Origin: Triatoma infestans
Taxonomy: Eukaryota > Arthropoda > Insecta > Hemiptera > Reduviidae
NCBI GenBank assembly: GCA_011037195.1
Contig: JAAEAF010003344.1
Span: forward strand, 190,974-254,973
Reading direction: 5' to 3'
DNA length: 64,000 bases
The notes below the pieces were generated by a model. It was not told where the DNA came from and made no database searches. It was given only the letters and a program-made list of their open reading frames with translations. The first letter of the stretch is position 1. The number at the start of each line of letters is the position of its first letter. Positions 21,540-33,357 of this stretch are shown piece after piece. The position numbers and the translations under genes are program-made.

Positions 21540-21790
21540 AGTTTTTACTTTCTTTTAAGAGGAATTATTGCATTCGTGTTAAATTTTCACCTGAAATGTA
21601 TGTTTGAGGTGCCCTGGGTACGAAAAAGATGTTTTAGCGAATAGGCTGTCACAGTGCATATGTATGAAACAAAATATCTGAAACACGAAAAATCACAAAA
21701 GCTAAAACTTGGTATTTCGTTTAGACATTACCACCGCATCTGATCCGAAACTTTCGGGCAAATTATTTGGAAATAAAGGTTTATATTCAA
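21540..21790 (+). repeat. Family A repeat, fragment
   Basis: TTACTTTCTTTTAAGAGGAA, TTTTCACCTGAAATGTATG, GATCCGAAACTTTCGGGCAAA. The GT tract is reduced to GCATATGTATG. Confidence 0.6.
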
Positions 21791-22469
21791 TTAAGACAAA
21801 ATACTTATGGAGAAATAGTAACGGCCATAGATAAACAATTTACTTTTCTCTGCAAGCTTAGTTTTAATTGGTTCTAATTAATGTTTTTTTTTTTCCTAAG
21901 AATTCACATAATAATACAACATAATTTTTAGAAATATAACTAGAAAGTGATTTTTTTAATAGTAATACTGAAAAGCACAAGGTTTTTATGAAGTTTCCAA
22001 AATATTAGGGCAAAGTCATAATCTCTAACGTTTTTCTTTATAAAATATAATAAATATTTTATTTCAATTTACTTTCTCTAATGGTAATGGGTTCCCATTT
22101 TTTATTTTCCCTTACTTTTTATAGCCTTCAGGTGTGTTCATAGCCATATTTTTTTTTTTTTTAAAGAAAACTGTCAAAGTTATAAATCATAAATCCTTTC
22201 ATCCTGTACCTTATTTTTTCTAGAAACGATTTTTATAGGCTGCTCTATTTTACCCTATAAAAAAAATGTTCTGACTTTTCTAAAATTTGGCACTTTACAA
22301 TATAATTAATTACGATTTTCTTTGCAAAATTATCGTGCATTTTGATTAAATATAAAATTATTTAACTCCCCACTTATTTGGAATTACAAAATTTGTATAA
22401 GAATTTCTGAACCGAATTTTTTTTGAAAACGATCAACAAATTTTTTTTAGTATCCTTATTATAATGAAA
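21791..22469. other. No gene seen
   Basis: AT-rich with several T/A homopolymers. No coding or repeat match is supported. Confidence 0.4.
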
Positions 22470-23150
22470 CCCCATTTTGTTTCTCCAATTAGCGAAAATT
22501 GCGGAAAGCTAATTGTTAGTAAAGTCGCACTTCCGGTACACTAAATTTCTTCAAACAAGGAATTTTCGCAACACATTAAATTCTTACTAATATTTGTATT
22601 TAGATGATAGAATCGTATTTCCGGTTGACCGATTTTTTGACTATAATGGGGTTGTTGAGGAGAGAAATTAGATTTGATTAAATGAACGAGATATGAAGAC
22701 ACTAATATGATGTAGCTAAGTTTACACTAACTGCACTGAACTTTATAATGAAAATGATAGAATGAATGGTGAGAATAAAGATATGACACGATGCGATGAC
22801 ATATGGTTGTATCTGATAGATCCTTTAGATAGATTCCCACTGGCTTATATACACACGTTCTCCCACTCTAGCCTGCCTAAGTCAGAGAGTAGTCTCTGTT
22901 AACCAGAGAGGGCCTCTCTTCTCTCTGCTGTGGTTGCATTCTCTTTGCTGTGGATGGGACCTATTACATTGACCAATCTTATTGTTTTGAAACGAAATAG
23001 CAAGTCATAACTTTCTACGATTTTCCCATTTTTAGTTGCTGACCACACACACATACACACACACACACACACAGAGAACATTTTCCACAAATCACTTTTT
23101 CGAATCAACGATTCTCGAAATGTGTATTTCCGCGATAAAAATTAATTATT
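22470..23150 (-). repeat. Family A copy split by an LTR-like insertion
   Basis: The left part has ACTTCCGG at 22529-22536 and TTTCCGGTTGACCGATTTTT. It is interrupted from about 22638 to 22968, and resumes with TTTTGAAACGAAATAGCAAG, the AC tract (23043-23073) and TCTCGAAATGTGTATTTCCG. The two parts join in family order. Confidence 0.65.
22638..22968 (+). repeat. TATA-bearing LTR-like repeat, copy 2
   Basis: TAATGGGGTTGTTGAGGAGAG start, TTATATACAC TATA-like stretch followed by GTTCTCCCACTCTAGCCTG, pyrimidine-rich end. TGAC occurs on both sides (22633-22636 region and 22969-22972 region), a possible 4-bp target duplication. Confidence 0.5.
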
Positions 23151-23329
23151 AATTTTTTTTTTTTTAAATCGTTAATTAATGCATTTCATATTACTCAATA
23201 GAGCAAATATTATATTAGAGCTGAATATAGCTCTAAAGGTAGTATTTTATTAGAATGAACTGGCACTTTACATGAAAAACTTAACGGTGAATTTCCCTCA
23301 GAAAGAAAATAACGAAAGAAAATTATTGC

Positions 23330-23830
23330 CATCATATTTTTGAAACGATTGTGAAAAATAAAAAAAAAACAAAAAAAGAAAATTCAGTAAAGTCGTACTT
23401 CTAGTCAGCGGTAGTGTTTGAACTTCCTGTGGCTCCAGTAAGAGGAAGTATTGCAATCTAATCAGATTTTCGAAATTAACTTTTCACCGGAAATATATGT
23501 TTTGTGGTCCCCTGAATACGAAAAACAAAATTTAGCGTATAATATATATGTGTATGCGTTGTGTGTGTTTTAACAGAATAATATTTCTAAAACGGAAATT
23601 GAAAGGAAGCTCAAATTTAATATACCGTTTAGGTCCTGTCACCACATCAGACACGAAGAACACGCAAGCACATATTGTTAGACTTATATCTATTCACTAA
23701 AACTTTTTTTTGTTTGTTATTCATTGGAATTCAAAACTTATGTTTGGAATAGTGAAAACTGAATTTCGAAAATTTGGCACGAGCCTAATATTTCTTACCA
23801 GCTGATAAGAGAAGGTAAAAGAGGCGCTTT
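23330..23830 (+). repeat. Family A fragments
   Basis: A short minus-oriented start (TTCAGTAAAGTCGTACTTCT) is followed from about 23435 by a plus-oriented head (AGTAAGAGGAAGTATTGCAA, CACCGGAAATATATG), a GT-rich stretch at 23559-23572 and a terminal inverted piece (TTTGGCACGAGCC). Confidence 0.55.
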
Positions 23831-24484
23831 AAAATTATATTAATCTAATTATATCTGTAAATTAAAAAGTTTATTTGCAGAAATTATTAACTTAGTATTC
23901 AGTTTAGTAGCTTAATAGCAAACTTAGCTAATGGAATATTGTTAAAGCTTTTTGAAAGTTTTTCAGAACTTTAATTTTACTTTTAATCCTTTTATAATAA
24001 ATCCATCGTCTTTTTCCATTTAAGCCATCAGTCAATCAATAAATGAAGTTGGTATTTTTAGCAAACCCCCCCCTGGGTTACATGTTCCCCAGAGGGAAGT
24101 TAGACAATTCTGGGATTGTTAAAATGACAGATCACTTTCAATTTTCTTTTGGCTATTCATTAATTTTCATTAAAAAGTTTTTGCAAAAATTATATCTAAG
24201 TTAACAAAATTTAACTTGTTTATAAGATGATTTATCTTATTGCCCGCCGCTTTCTTCTTTGTTCACTAAATAATGTGTTCACACGGTATTAATTAGTGGA
24301 CTAGTTTTAGATGAAAAAGTTTTTTAGTTTTTAGGCGAAAATGTTCTTGGCATCCACTTTTTGCTTTTTTTGTTTTTTTTTTGCTGAAGTAGATTTATTT
24401 TTATATCATGTTTATTAATTAAAAGTGATTCGCAAATTAATTTAGAGTAAGTAAAAAGTTAAAGCAAATAATTATAATTTTATC
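23831..24484. other. No gene seen
   Basis: AT-rich with a CCCCCCCC tract at 24067. No supported feature. Confidence 0.4.
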
Positions 24485-25450
24485 TTGTTTCTCTTTTTCG
24501 TTTTTCTTACTGCTATAAGAGAAATTACAGGTTTTTCAATATTGTATTAGTTGGTAGTAAACGTTTTGAGTATCTAAACGGGCGAAAATGTGTTTTTTCA
24601 CTTGTGTTTTTCATTGATATTAGAGGAACTTTTGTAATCGTGTCAAATTTTCAATATAGAGTTTTTTGTGTGGGTATTACCATGAGATCCGCCGCCAGGA
24701 AACTAACCTGTTAAAACTCCTCAACCGGAAGTACCAATTTACTGAATTGATTTTTTTCAATTTTTCTCAAAATTGGCTGCAATGATTGTCTTTAAATTTG
24801 ATATATTAACTACACATACAATGAGCCATAACTTTTATTTGAAATATTTCTCTGGGAAAATTCATTTAAGGGAACTTTTTTGGCTGTTGGGTGTTATATT
24901 TTCCACTACAGTGCTATTTCTATTTTATTATATACCTAATTGTATCATCTAAATAATATTAAATATTAAATGTGTCTCCAATATTCCGAGTTTTGAAGAA
25001 AAAAAATCGCTTGACCGGAAGAGCCGTTTAACACTGAAGTTATTTCACTTCACTACGATTTTCTTCATAAAAATGGCGACGGATTTCATTAAATTTATTA
25101 CACTAACTATAAAATACAGAGACCTAGCATTTTGATTGAGTACTTTTTCCCGAGAAATTTCATTTAAAGAAATTTGGGAGGAGGAGGAGGGATATGGTTT
25201 CCTCAAAAAAGTTATTTTTACTCAACTTTAGCTTTCCTAATTTGACTCTCTACATTGCTATTTCTTATTGTATCTTCTAATTAATATTGAATATAATTCT
25301 ATTATGTGGATAAAATTGCGGTACTTTATATATATAAATAATAGTATACCTGTATGTATATAATAGGAAATTATCGATCAAAATCTCGCAACCGGAAGTA
25401 ACTAATTTAATGAATGGCTCTCTCAGGGAAATGATCAGAAATTTTCTTTG
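24485..25450 (+). repeat. Family A repeat copy
   Basis: Head near 24500, CCGGAAGT at 24725-24732, a second monomer start CCGGAAGA near 25015 (spacing about 290), TTTCTCTGGGAAAATTCATT at about 24846, GGAGGAGGAGGGATATGG, and a further CCGGAAGT at 25392-25399. The open frame 25277-25588 is this repeat read through. Confidence 0.65.
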
Positions 25451-25674
25451 AACTGTGTATTCATTACTAGATATTTCTAGGTCATTAACTTTTTTTTCTT
25501 TTTTTTTTCTCTCTGGAATGCTAATCTGTGGAGTTTTTTTTTTTTTTTTCTCTCTAAATGGCCTTAATGTACTGAGCATATTAGCCAATATTTTGATTTA
25601 TATGGTTTTTATAAGGCGGGTAACAAAATTAAAAATTAAATGAAATAAAATAACATGGTGAAGTATCGTTGGAA

Positions 25675-26545
25675 ATTTTGATATGTATTAAATTGTAATA
25701 TTGTTGGACCTGATGTATTTGTACAGGTCTAAGTAGATGTCGGTGTGAAGTGGGAGTGACAGTATAGTAAGTAAGTTAGCTGGTAGAGGACAGTTTGTCT
25801 TGTGTATTGCTTGCCACAGTTGGTCTCTACCGTATGTATATTTGTTGCAGGCTAAGATCAAATGGTATGAGTCGGCTATAGATGCAGTATCGCAAGTACA
25901 TATAGAATTAATTTGTATTCCGATACGGGACAAGTGCTGTGGAGAGTAATTGTGATTAAATCTCAGTATGCATATGAAGCTATAAAAATTTCTATTTTCT
26001 GAATACCTGTCGTACCATGGCTTTATAGGGATCGAGGATTGAATGGAGGAGTAGAATTTGCCTTTCGCACAATTAGTGTAGTTCTGTTCCCACTTTCTGT
26101 AACAAATTTTCTTGTAGTGAATCTTTGCATCTGAGGGTGCAATAAGATTGGACGGTGGTAATTCGGAACGAGCTGCCTCTTTGGCTCCGGCATCAGGCCT
26201 TCTCATTCCCTGCCAATCCACAATGACTTCTCATCATATCAAAAATACTGATTTACCATTACTAAGTAGTTTGTAGAGCAGATTTAAGGAGTTTAGAACA
26301 AGGAAGGACGGGTTTTTCGTAGGGTTTTTAAGCTTTTGGAGTACCCTTTTACTATCGGTTAAAACAATGGAGTGCCGCAAACCAGATGAAAGAATATTAG
26401 AAAGGCATTTATTAATGGCTATTAATTCAGCTGTATATATTGAAGCATTACTATTAATCTGTGGAGTTGATTCTAGAGTGATTTTGTGATGGAGTTGTGT
26501 TAAGATTCCCACTAAGTTTTCATTCAGTCTGTTCTATGATTATAC
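25675..26545 (-). pseudogene. Non-LTR retrotransposon tail: RNase H and CCHC finger, frameshifted
   Basis: The upstream frame (26234-26512) reads SIYTAELIAINKCL and SIVLTDSKRVLQKL, the Glu and Asp blocks of a retrotransposon RNase H. After a frame break near 26200 the second frame (25688-26221) gives AGAKEAARSEL, WYDRYSENRNFYSF and the finger CTCDTASIADSYHLILAC (C-x-C-x9-H-x4-C). The RNase H first Asp block (DGS) is missing because the copy is truncated just upstream. The function would be removal of RNA from RNA:DNA hybrids during target-primed reverse transcription. The protein pattern fits the Jockey/I-type clades; I cannot place it better. Confidence 0.75.
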
Positions 26546-26559
26546 TACTATGGGAACAT

Positions 26560-27424
26560 TAATGTAAATAAGTGGCTAAATTTTTGTATTTTAAAAAAAA
26601 CCAAAAAAAAAAACCGGACATGTGAATTTTATTGTTCCGTTTCCAGCAATTTATTTTTATGTTAGAGAATGTTCTTAAGATTTATTTGTTATGATTTTTT
26701 AAAAATATTTTTCGCTCAAAATATTGTTTTCAGAAATATAGATAAAATGTTTTTACATTTGATGGAGAAAAAAAAAACCAATGCATGTTTTGTTTGCATG
26801 TGGGGTTTTTATGCACAATATACTGGATTGAAGAAATCCATCAGTATGTAAAGAGCCATGCTGCCCTAGGATTTGCAATCTCCGTAATGGAATGCTCTTA
26901 TATATATTTATATAAAAAAAAGAATGAAAAGAAAATGACATCCTTTTTACTGGAGATGTTAATACATTTCGGACATTTCATTTTTTTTTTTTTAAACTTT
27001 TCCTTTAAAATTTTCACTGTACGAGAAAATAATTCGTGTGAAATTTTTATAAATTACATTTTTATGTAAACAAAATATGTAAAAAAAAAAAAACACGCAA
27101 ACACGCATTATTTCTGAGCGTCCTGCAAAATTCTATAAGTTAGGTTTCATCTTACGCTTAGTTTTTCTGTGGGCTGACTGATGTGCACTGACATACAATA
27201 TAAACAAATATTTAACAGGTAAAAAAATCTACGTAACATCCCTAATATTCAAAAAAATTGTAATTCCCATCATCTATTTTTTTTTTAAATATCAAGCCAC
27301 GACCAAGCTACGTTAAGTAGAAATTCTAAGATTGAAGGCAATTTGCCATTTAAAATTGTAATTAGTACGTTATAATAAAATTATTAATATTCATTAATTA
27401 CAAGTCTTTTGAATTAATATTATT
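26560..27424. other. No gene seen
   Basis: AT-rich with A/T homopolymers. The overlapping open frames 26669-27069 on both strands have no recognisable content. Confidence 0.4.
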
Positions 27425-27660
27425 GGCTAGGAAGCTCGCCTTTGCGAGTATTCAGGGTTGGGTTCCCGTGAGGGCAAAGGCGATGTTGAACCAGCGTTAT
27501 GAGAAAAAATGGGAATCTACAGTTAGTAGCGAAACAAGACTAACGAAGGCCAGAACATGACTAGCGTCAGTGGGAACCGCGGAGTGCGTACCACAGTCAC
27601 CCCCAAGTAAAAAGCGCCGCTATGCAAGCCTCTATAGACTTATTTTTCGGCCCTGGTGGA
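27425..27660 (+). repeat. Possible second SINE-like unit
   Basis: GGCTAGGAAGCTCGCC ... CAGGGTTGGGTTCCCGTGAG resembles a shortened tRNA head with a two-mismatch B box, followed by a GC-richer body ending with CGGCCCTGGTGG. A related string (GCCTCTATAGACTTACTTCA) recurs at 28382. The second copy is too short to prove a family. Confidence 0.3.
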
Positions 27661-27674
27661 GTTTTTAACTGAAA

Positions 27675-28375
27675 TTTTCGTATCATATTTCATGATGTAT
27701 ATAATGAAATCAAGAGAGAAAATTCAGCTTATTCTCATATTGAGAAAATTCCGTTAAGCCCTGAACGTAGTATCATTAGCGACCGTGCCGATGTGCCACC
27801 ATTGTGCTTCCATGCGCACGCCATCTAAGCATTTCCCTTTTGTCACATATTCACTATACAGAAAGGTATTTCAAGTAGTACAGCCAAACTCCTATCTAGC
27901 TCTCACCAAGAGATAAATAAACGGAAATCTTCCGGCTTGGGAAAGTCGCCAGATAATCTTTGAAGAGAATTAGCAAGTCTCAGGATTTTCGATTCTGCAA
28001 ATAAATTGGTTTGTGTAATAGACATATTCTCATGATGCAAAATGCTGTGCTTTCGGTACTATACGCATCGTGAGAAAGTTCCTCTAGTAGTACCCCTCAT
28101 GCCGCATAGTGTGTCCACTCAAGTTTTGTATCAGGGCGACCCATCTTGGCTAAGTTAGCACGGTGGTTGCAGTATAGAACTTCGCTGGACGAGAGAAAAA
28201 TAAAATATAATAATAATAATAATAATAACAATAATGGCTCTTAAAAATTATATCTTTTAGATCGTGACCGATGAAAGACTACTGTTGATTTTTACAGAAT
28301 AGATTTTCAGTTTTTTCCAATTTTCTTGAAAAATTATATAATGTTTGCTATTAAACCTCAGACAACTATAACTTT
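27675..28375 (+). repeat. Duplicated segment, copy 1
   Basis: Matches 33358-34095 block by block: CATGATGTATATAATG, GAAAATTCCGTTAAGCCCTG, CCGATGTGCCACCATTGTGC, CTCATGATGCAAAATGCTGT, GGTTGCAGTATAG, an (ATA)n stretch (28205-28230), then TTTTAGATCGTGACCGATGA. The match continues past the (ATA)n stretch, so the tail-like tract is internal to the duplicated block. Confidence 0.75.
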
Positions 28376-29699
28376 TTTTTCGGCCTCTATAGACTTACTT
28401 CATCGGCCCTAGATGAAGTACCCTTGTTAACTTGCTTCATCCATCACAAAGCCCAGTGGAGATGGAAGATACGTCTGTTTTTTCCCCAAACCACTGACGC
28501 GATCTCAACTTGATGATCTGTGAATGATATATTAATAACTGCAAAAAACTGAATGATGTGCTCCAGTCTTATTATCTTACTAATATTTCTAAATAGATGC
28601 GCACGTCTCTATCTGTGAAGTGCATCATTACCTTCCCAAACTATTGAAGATACTTCTTCTGTCTTGTATTCGTGTATTTACGCTAATTTAATTTGGTGAT
28701 CTCATGAGGTTGTGGTTGAGTTCATATCTTCTCCAAGAATTCATGAGAAAAAAAACTTCCTGTCTTTTTATATTACTTAAAGATTTTTGAGGGCGTTTCG
28801 GCCATAGTTTTTCCACACTGTCCTAAAAGAATATTTTCGGTAAAGGGCTGCTCGATTTTCTTAAGTAGAAAAAGGTGAGAAACAGCCATGTTAGATTTAT
28901 CCAGGAGACTTGAGCGAACTGGACTAAATTCACCGAAGTGCCCTAGCTGCAGGAATTAATGACCGCTAGGGGATTGAGGTAAGAAACGGAGGCGAGTCTC
29001 AATGTTTCATGCGGACGACCAAGTCCTGACAGAATAAGAACGACCATTTGCTATTGTTTCATTAGTGCTTATTATTTTCATTTTGACAAGTTTATTTTCT
29101 GAATGGTCGCTTAATTAACTGAATAAATGACCAGATGAAATATGGGAGAAATTAAACTTTTATTCTTTATAATTTAATGAGAAAACAGGAAATTACAGTA
29201 GCATTGTGAAGAGGAAGTGCGAATGATATAGAAAACATTTTTTAATACGTAATTCATGAAACTAAACAAAAGTACCAGTGTATTGGAGTGGAAAATATAA
29301 TTATCTATTTGAAATTATTATTAAGAAAATCTTATTTATTTTCTCATCTTTTTTTTTTTTTTTTTTTTTGAATGTTGAATATTAAGTTTGATAAAAAGAA
29401 AAACCCAGCTTTTAGCTTTTAAACTTGGAATTAGATTTTACGCTTGAAATATTTATACTGGGTTTCCATATTTGAGATTTGTTAGAATGAGAAAAAGATT
29501 TTTATTGGACAGAAAGAAGTTTGTTTTTAATTCAGGCTGGTGGACAAGAATATCCCAGCAAGGTTTTCAATATGGAATTCATTATATCGTATATTAAAAA
29601 AAAAACTGGTGTGAAATACTCACACATTTACAGTTATATATAGAATGACAAATTTTCTTTTTTAAAATTCAAATTTGGTCATAACATAAATGTACCAAG
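28376..29699. other. No gene seen
   Basis: Mixed composition to about 29050 without motif support, then AT-rich with a long T run at 29349-29370. A family A-end trace (ACTGGTGTGAAATACTCACA) is at 29606-29625. Confidence 0.4.
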
Positions 29700-30600
29700 T
29701 TTTTTTTTGTTTACAATGCCTCCAAAGCTGCCATTCGGCTACTTGCTGCCCACTAGAGTTTAGATAGTCTTTGTCATCTACTGTTTTCTTCAGTAAAAGA
29801 ATTTCTAATGTCCTCTAGAGCAGGACACCCGTCACGGTGAAGGCCAGTCATGTCTTCTCCATAGCAGAGGCAGCACGTTGGTGAACTGGCCACCCCTATT
29901 CTGGACAGGGCTTCATCAGATAGTTGAGGCCAATTGTGAGTCAGGAGGTTACGTTGGAGGGTGTGTGGAACACATTTCTTGGGGTCTCCTAGATGCTCCC
30001 ACAACTTCCCCTCAGCCTGTTCATGCTGTTCCTCTCTTGCACGACTCTCAATGTTTATGCGGACATTACGCTTCATGGAACTATAACTCAGAGGAACATC
30101 TGGTTATGGTAATCGGGATCCATTTTTTGCCAATTTATCTGCTTCATCATTTCCATGGAGTGGTTCCACAATGTGCTGGAATCCACTGGAAAGCCAACAG
30201 TTTGCCTGAATCTTTAAGATCCAGAATTGCTCCCCTGCATCCAGTATGTCCCAAGAGTCCGTATTGCTGGAACTTAAACCAGCTTTAATGGCCGACTGGG
30301 AATCAACAAAGAGTACAACCTTCATTTCGGAGAGTGTCCTATTCTCATTTAGCGCTGCCCTAATGGCCTTAATCTCACCGTCAAAGTTGGTACCACCTTA
30401 CCAACTGGGATAGACAAGTTAAAGGCAGCGGAATACACGTGGCCCCCGCATACCTGGTCACCTCTCGGCCGACCCATCAATAAAGACGTGTAGCCATGGA
30501 GAGGAAGGAAATCTGGAGTGAATTGTCTTTAACGCTATAACTTATAATTCAGCGTGGGGAGTTGTACTCACAATAAAAATACCAAGTTGGTGGTAAAAAT
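29700..30600 (-). pseudogene. Non-LTR retrotransposon tail: RNase H domain and Cys/His finger
   Basis: Reading the minus strand downwards: FIDGSAE near 30470 (first RNase H Asp), FDGEIKAIRAAL near 30380 (Glu), VLFVDSQSAIKA at about 30280-30315 (second Asp), NDEADKLAKNGS near 30115-30150 (last Asp), then after a frame change LTHNWPQLSDEALSRIG and the finger CCLCYGEDMTGLHRDGC near 29840-29890. The 3' UTR ends in an A tail (T run at 29701-29709 on the plus strand). Stops and frame changes break the first third. The upstream end abuts a palindromic hammerhead element at 30601. Confidence 0.75.
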
Positions 30601-30985
30601 CTGGCATTATATTCATCGTAGCATGCATACATTGTTCCTGTCCGGTTTCGGATTTTCATCCATCGTCAAAGCAAATTCACCAAGTTCGTGTAGAGAGTTC
30701 ACTTCAACATGATGTTTCTGTTACTTGTCACTCACACTTGTTGGTTGTATATATGTGGGGAGGTTATAACTTTATGTTCATAACCTTATAACCTCCCTAC
30801 ATATATACAACCAACAAGTGTGAGTGTAACAGAAACATTAAGTTGAAGTAAACTCTCTACACGAACTTGGTGAATTTGCTCTGACGAAGAATGAAAATCC
30901 GAATTAGGATTTATAATTAGGATTATATTGTCAGGAACAATATAAAAAATATACATGCTACGACGGATAAAATGCCAGATGTTAT
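30601..30985. mobile_element. Palindromic hammerhead element, family 2
   Basis: Two arms of about 170-200 bp are inverted around 30774-30783: CTGGCATTATATTCATCGTA on the left pairs with TGCTACGACGG..AAAATGCCAG on the right, and TTGGTTGTATATATGTGG pairs with CTACATATATACAACCAA. Each arm carries a hammerhead-like core with its 3' side outward, like the 48.7 and 52.4 kb elements, but the sequence is otherwise different. No protein is encoded; the minus-strand open frame 30786-30992 is part of the palindrome. The target duplication is not clear. Confidence 0.75.
30881..30940 (+). ncRNA. Hammerhead-like core, family 2, right arm
   Basis: CTGACGA at 30881-30887, stem II GAAT-GAAA-ATCC (one mismatch), then GAA and, after an insertion, TTGTCAGGAAC near 30930. 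The left arm has on the minus strand TTGACGA, T, GGAT-GAAA-ATCC, GAAAC, CGGAC (30636-30669). Each arm carries different changes, and the shared pattern is CTGACGA-stem-GAAAC-CGGTC. Probably neither is intact. Confidence 0.5.
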
Positions 30986-31014
30986 CCAGCATTGCGGCGG
31001 ACCCATCCTCATAT

Positions 31015-31560
31015 TCAACTAAAAAAAATATTCTGTAAAATCCTACTTTCGGTTAATCGTTTTTCTTCAAATTTGGAATTCTACCAATATTTCTGATGTT
31101 TATTAATATTATAGACATGGCAGAACCATACACTGTGCTAAAATGGTACTTTAGAGGATAGCATAACACTGCTGTTCCCTTAAAATCGCTAAAAAAAATC
31201 CCTTAAAATATGCTAAAAATTTTTGCGGGAAAAATGCTCCAAATAAAAGTGAGAAATATTTATGAGTGTAGATCGTAAACGAAGTTCAATGAAAATACGG
31301 TGGTTTCTGATAAAATCTCGAAAAACTTAGGAAAAAAAAAACATTCATTAAAATTGATGATGGATTTTGTCAGAAAACTTGGTGGCAGATGCGATATTAG
31401 TACGTAAATGATACCAAGTTTGAACTTCCTGCGATTTTTCATTTTTGAGATATTTCTTAAACACACACATGCGCACAGAAACACACAGACACAGAGCGAA
31501 ATACATACACACACGCTACATATGCCCTCATACAAATACGCTAAAAAAATGGTATCGTTC
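31015..31560 (-). repeat. Family A repeat fragments, inverted
   Basis: AAAATCCTACTTTCGGTTAA, TGGAATTCTACCAATATTTC, a second start at 31330 and GTACGTAAATGATACCAAGT, then an AC-rich tract at 31459-31515. The minus-strand open frame 31260-31652 lies within it. Confidence 0.55.
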
Positions 31561-31659
31561 TCAAAATAAAGTATGTTTGTGATCCGCCTGCGGCCATGAC
31601 ATCTGATCGTGACTTCCAGGAGTTTAGAAACTGACAAACTTTTATATTTCATTTCTTAG

Positions 31660-32800
31660 TTCTTAGCATAATAGAAGCTACATAATTACATATTATGTAT
31701 TCTTGGCAGGAACTATATCAATCCTCCGCCCTCCCAAAAGAAACTTAATAGTTTGGAGTCACAGTTCTAATGTATTCACTACAACAGGAGAAGGTCGTGT
31801 TTCGATTTTTTTTTTTTTACATTGTGAAAATTAAATTTAATATAAAATTTCCAAAGTAAGTATTTTCGTGGGAGGAAATTGAAAATGAGGTACCGTAGGG
31901 GACTATTTTGTTGTTTTTACTATAAGAGAAAAGTTATGTGAATAGTATGGCGGACTAAATCCAATCAACTCTTGTTTACGGTCACTCTCTCTCTCTCTCT
32001 GCATGTCTTGTTTCAGCTGTACTAGGGGTAAAAGGGATAGGGCAGAGTGGCGGGAAGGATGGGCCCTATGTTAGTAGATGTCAGCATTGAATCACAATAA
32101 TAGAATTTCATAACCAAATAGTAGCAAACAGAGAGAGAGAGATTGAGTGAGAAGGATGCAAGGTCCCTTACTGTGCATCCTTCATCAGTTAACGACAAAA
32201 GGAATTTGTTTGTACAACGTAGCGTCAAATATTCAAATTGCCCACTGATTGTGCGATCACTACTACTCACAAGTCACACAGACACACACACACACACACA
32301 CAAACAAACACACAAAACGAGCCAGTGCGAAATAAATCGATGCAATGGATTCAAAATATTCTGATTCTGTGTTGTAGTTAAAGATATCGCTAGAAGTTGT
32401 TTTACAAATTTATACATAGCTGTCGCTACAACACTATGCTACAAAATAGTCGGATTTTTTTGTTTAGCTTCTGTTTCACAAGTTGTTGACTATTTTGTTA
32501 TTCAGCTGTTGTTCCCTCCTTCTTTTCTATTAGATCATCTTCGATCTTTTTTTTTTAGATTTTTGTAGCAGGAAATTTCAGAATAAAAAAATAATTGTAT
32601 CGATGTTTAATATTAGATGAATTTCGGGGATTGGAAAAAGCGGAGCGGCGGGAGTTCTGTCCAAGACAAAATTCGTAACCAAGACCGAACAAAGGCAGTA
32701 ATCTTGAAGCATTTCAGTTTATCGCGGTACCACTCAAGGATTTATAAAAGATAAGCCAGAAAGGGGACTTGAATTAACTTTATCTGAATAGGATACAGTT
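31660..32800. other. No gene; simple repeats
   Basis: (TC)n at 31986-31999 and (CA)n at 32276-32302; the rest is AT-rich without coding support. Confidence 0.45.
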
Positions 32801-32804
32801 GAGG

Positions 32805-33145
32805 TTTCTGGTAGGTGTACTACCTGGACACGATTGGGTAGCCAGTAAGTTAAACCAAATAGACTGGAAGTCTAGTCCTTTGTGTCAGAATCATAACGAT
32901 ATATCATGGTCACTTCTCCCGTTTCGCCAATACTAGGCAGTGCATATTTTTGAGGGCAACACTCTCATGGTTGGGGGAGTTGAAGATTAAAGATATCTTA
33001 AGATATTGCAGTGAGGGGTTGAGGTCCCCTTAGGACTATCATCTTTTACTTCTTTGTTTTTTTTTGTGGTTGTGGTGGTGGTGGGGGGGGGGGGATAAGA
33101 GCCATATTGGCTTAGGATGCCGCATCTTCGGGCACCATTGATGAT
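32805..33145 (+). pseudogene. Highly decayed non-LTR retrotransposon C-terminus
   Basis: The frame around 32810-32945 reads RFLVGVLPGHDWVASKLNQI then SSPLCQNHND, which keeps the spacing of the RRLVGLLTGH..L..HL..IGL..SPLC segment near the end of RNase H-type ORF2. The 3' part ends at ATGATAATAATAATAC, a (TAA)n-type tail like that at 43262. The match is by pattern only. Confidence 0.35.
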
Positions 33146-33357
33146 AATAATAATACATCGTTTATGCTGTTAATATTCCAAGTTTTTAGAAAACTCTTTT
33201 TTCAATCATTTTCCATAAAATCCTGAAAATGTCATATTTGGTAAAATTTGGCACTTTCACTTAATTTTGGTTTTTCTTCAAATTTATCTTTTGGAAAATT
33301 AGTAATGAATTTATGATTGACATTTGCATGTTGGTGGATTTATTAACTGATTGATTT

